Origin: Prevotellaceae bacterium UBA2718
GTDB taxonomy: Bacteria > Bacteroidota > Bacteroidia > Bacteroidales > Bacteroidaceae
Length of the DNA: 7,269 nt
Direction: 5' to 3'
Assembly (NCBI GenBank): GCA_002353975.1
Contig: DEKQ01000021.1
Span: 1 to 7,269, forward strand
Shown: one piece after another, positions 6,239 through 7,269 of the stretch
Position numbering within the stretch: the stretch's first letter is position 1
How the letters are laid out: the number at the start of each line of letters is the position of its first letter
Program-made: the position numbers and the translations under genes
Notes under the pieces: generated by a model
What the model was told of the DNA's origin: nothing
The model's database searches: none
The model's input: the letters and a program-made list of their open reading frames with translations, nothing else

Positions 6239-7269
6239 ATGAATCGTATGAAGAAGAATATATTATTCGGTGGGATGCTGCTCATGGCAGCAGCATTCAC
6301 CGGTTGCACGGAAGATTTCAAGGACTGGGCCCAGCCCATCTCCAATCCGGAGCCAGCAGCCATCACAATCCCCGGTGTGTCGGCCTCTGCTGCTGCATCC
6401 AGCATTAACCTTGGTGAGGCCTCCGATGCTGTCAAGCTGATTTCCGTCAGCACTGCTGCGGCTCCAGAGGGCACCGTATTCGACAAGTTACGTGTTGTCA
6501 TGACTCCTGCTGGAATAGACGATGCAGAGTCGAAGACCATACAGGCTCTGTCGACCTCTGAAGGAACATTTGATAAGGAGACCCTTCAGGAGATGGTTGT
6601 CGAGACATTCGGCCGTCGCCCCGAGGCACGTACATACAATACGCACGTCTATCTTGACGGTATCTATCAGGGACAGGCAGCCTATATCGATGCCGGTGCC
6701 CTTCAGCTGAACCTTATTCCCGAGGCACCACTGATTGCCCAGAACTACTACATCGTGGGCGGCCCCAACGACTGGGCAGGCTCTGCTGCCTCGAAGGAAC
6801 TCAAGTTCAGCCACAGCGATGCTGATGTCTACGACGACCCTGTCTTCACCATCGTATTCGATGCCGCCGCTGAAGGTGACACATGGTTTGCCATCGGCGA
6901 CGATGCGGGCTGTGACGCCATCACCAACGACAGCGACTGGTCGAAACTGCTGGGCATCGTCGGCGGCGACAGCCAGGCTGCAGCCGGCTCGCTCGACTAC
7001 CGTTATAACATGGGGGCTGACAACTCGTTCTGCGTGCCCGCCGGCTCGAAGAAGATCAAGGTGACCATCGACATGATGGAGTACACCTTCACTGTGACAC
7101 CCATCAATATCGGCGACGAATACTATCTGATCGGCGGTCCCGGCGAGTGGAGTGCCGAGTCGGCCATGACCATGAAGTTCGCTCACAGCGACAAGGATGT
7201 CTTTGACGATCCCGTATTCACCTATACCTTCGAGGGAGGCAAGGACATGTGGTTTGCCTTCGGCGACAA
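6239..7269 (+). CDS. SusF-like multidomain surface lipoprotein (3' end outside window)
   Basis: The frame stays open from ATG 6239 to the window end, giving 343 residues with no stop. The signal peptide ends in the lipobox FTGC (Cys23), followed by acidic TEDFKD, consistent with surface display. Residues about 40-163 form a separate N-terminal region, probably Ig-like. Two related modules then start at Tyr170 (YYIVGGPNDW) and Tyr295 (YYLIGGPGEW), 125 residues apart. Both carry an HSD..DV.DDPVFT core and a WFA.GD motif. Position after susE and this architecture fit the SusF/SusE family, in which such modules bind starch. B. thetaiotaomicron SusF has three binding modules; here two are seen and the second is cut. 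Module sequences are clearly unlike those of the upstream susE, so direct orthology with SusF is not certain. ATG 6248 is an alternative start. Confidence 0.82.
   Translation, partial: MNRMKKNILFGGMLLMAAAFTGCTEDFKDWAQPISNPEPAAITIPGVSASAAASSINLGEASDAVKLISVSTAAAPEGTVFDKLRVVMTPAGIDDAESKTIQALSTSEGTFDKETLQEMVVETFGRRPEARTYNTHVYLDGIYQGQAAYIDAGALQLNLIPEAPLIAQNYYIVGGPNDWAGSAASKELKFSHSDADVYDDPVFTIVFDAAAEGDTWFAIGDDAGCDAITNDSDWSKLLGIVGGDSQAAAGSLDYRYNMGADNSFCVPAGSKKIKVTIDMMEYTFTVTPINIGDEYYLIGGPGEWSAESAMTMKFAHSDKDVFDDPVFTYTFEGGKDMWFAFGD
6746..7269 (+). repeat. Tandem carbohydrate-binding-like modules within the SusF-like gene
   Basis: The first module begins at 6746 and the second at 7121, a period of 375 bases in frame. 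Over the segment from Phe190 (6806-6850) against Phe314 (7178-7222), 33 of 45 bases match by hand count. About half of the first 50 residues of each module are identical. This indicates internal duplication in the gene's past. The second copy is cut by the window end, and further copies may follow. Confidence 0.75.

Noticed and set aside
6522..6710. Small plus-strand open frame within the SusF-like gene
   Set aside because: It is out of frame within a supported coding sequence and rich in Arg, Ser and Thr, as expected from an off-frame translation.
6488..7186. Minus-strand open frame of 232 codons opposite the SusF-like gene
   Set aside because: The plus-strand frame has a lipoprotein signal and tandem modules with conserved motifs. 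The antisense frame is a by-product of its GC-rich codons.

Overview
The window reads as the start of a starch-utilisation (Sus-like) polysaccharide utilisation locus from a Bacteroidales bacterium, most likely a Prevotella-type genome. The evidence is the consecutive SusC-SusD-SusE-SusF-type gene order, a Bacteroidetes-type -7 promoter element (TAnnTTTG), weak or absent Shine-Dalgarno sequences, AT-rich intergenic gaps with short repeats, and lipoprotein signals with acidic residues after the cysteine. The genus is inferred; the phylum and the type of locus are secure.

Layout: bases 1-237 are a regulatory region. It holds a likely divergent promoter pointing left out of the window, a 28-base run of 7-base tandem repeats, a perfect 12-base palindrome of LacI-family operator type, a forward -7 element, and a short hairpin in the predicted 5' leader. 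Four genes then run on the plus strand with gaps of 21, 35 and 53 bases, as one probable operon: susC (238-3330, TonB-dependent outer-membrane transporter), susD (3352-4995, starch-binding lid lipoprotein), susE (5031-6185, surface starch-binding lipoprotein) and a SusF-like multidomain lipoprotein (from 6239, cut by the window end). The operon probably continues to the right; no terminator is visible.

How the genes work together: in the known family, the SusE and SusF lipoproteins hold starch at the cell surface, SusD caps the SusC barrel and captures malto-oligosaccharides, and SusC imports them using TonB energy. Starch as the substrate is supported by more than gene order. By eye, the SusD protein keeps the three aromatic residues that form the starch-binding arc in Bacteroides thetaiotaomicron SusD. 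No glycoside hydrolase, regulator gene or inner-membrane transporter lies in the window; these would be expected in the flanks.

I see no sign of a wholly new system. The most useful leads are the apparent LacI-type control (the classical B. thetaiotaomicron locus uses SusR), the hairpin at the predicted 5' end of the mRNA, the polar-residue swap in the SusD binding site, and the tandem modules of the SusF-like protein.
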